Assembly (NCBI RefSeq): GCF_014489115.1
Contig: NZ_JACTAH010000002.1
Span: 1,160,586-1,224,585, forward strand
Direction of reading: 5' to 3'
Length of the DNA stretch: 64,000 bases
Source: Thauera sedimentorum
GTDB taxonomy: Bacteria; Pseudomonadota; Gammaproteobacteria; Burkholderiales; Rhodocyclaceae
The position numbers and the translations under genes are program-made. The notes under the pieces were generated by a model. The model worked only from the letters and a program-made list of their open reading frames with translations. It was not told where the DNA came from and did no database searches. Below are positions 58,564 through 64,000 of this stretch, piece by piece. Positions within the stretch are counted from its first letter, which is position 1, and each line of letters opens with the position of its first letter.

Positions 58564-64000
<5,437 letters not shown>

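Overview
The window is high-GC DNA that reads as a betaproteobacterium of the Thauera/Azoarcus/Aromatoleum type (Rhodocyclales). The reasons are the order tRNA-tuf-tRNA-Trp-secE-nusG-rplKAJL-rpoBC, a PhaM-type polyhydroxybutyrate granule protein, a fused indolepyruvate:ferredoxin oxidoreductase, branched-chain-amino-acid-type ABC transporters next to acyl-CoA ligases, and two B12-dependent acyl-CoA mutases. The genus is inferred from gene content, not from a database match.

Region 1 (1-18.4 kb) is short-chain acyl-CoA metabolism. After the tail of a CorC/HlyC-type protein, a GntR/FCD regulator diverges from an operon for methylmalonyl-CoA mutase, its MeaB/ArgK G-protein chaperone, and both propionyl-CoA carboxylase subunits. 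A KamA-family radical SAM enzyme, a methylmalonyl-CoA epimerase-like protein, a two-component pair, and an AraC regulator divergent from the fused isobutyryl-CoA mutase IcmF follow. A 14-bp sequence containing the palindrome CATAATTATG occurs both in the gntR/mutase divergent region and upstream of the epimerase, so the split pathway probably shares one operator.

Region 2 (18.4-30.9 kb) is a signalling island. A cytosolic NHL beta-propeller protein, a 2,280-residue Ser/Thr kinase-AAA-GAF-histidine kinase-REC-REC-HPt protein and a REC-GGDEF diguanylate cyclase form one operon. A PAS-GGDEF-EAL protein lies just downstream. The large kinase belongs to a known architecture class, but the whole operon with the NHL partner is the most interesting candidate system here. 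A 26-bp perfect inverted repeat precedes it.

Region 3 (31-42 kb) is an uptake and activation operon for an organic acid: long-chain-type acyl-CoA synthetase, LivG, LivH, LivM, periplasmic binding protein, LivF, a divergent PaaK-like ligase, and an alpha-methylacyl-CoA racemase. An AEC permease follows. Intercistronic RNA structures flank the binding-protein gene.

Region 4 (42-53 kb) holds phaM, a periplasmic binding protein translationally coupled to a hybrid histidine kinase with a divergent LuxR-type regulator, a solitary ParA-like ATPase, a membrane-anchored methyltransferase, fused IorAB and a D-lactate-dehydrogenase-like flavoprotein.

Region 5 (53.2-64 kb) is conserved information-processing DNA: a consensus sigma-70 promoter, tRNA-Tyr, -Gly and -Thr, tuf, tRNA-Trp, secE, nusG, rplK, rplA, rplJ, rplL, rpoB and the 5' part of rpoC.

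Dispersed REP/REPIN-like elements (core GGAGCGGCCTTGGCCGCGAT or the GGGCTTGCCC variant) occur at six places between 0.2 and 31 kb and none was found after that. No transposase, phage gene, rRNA or CRISPR array was seen.
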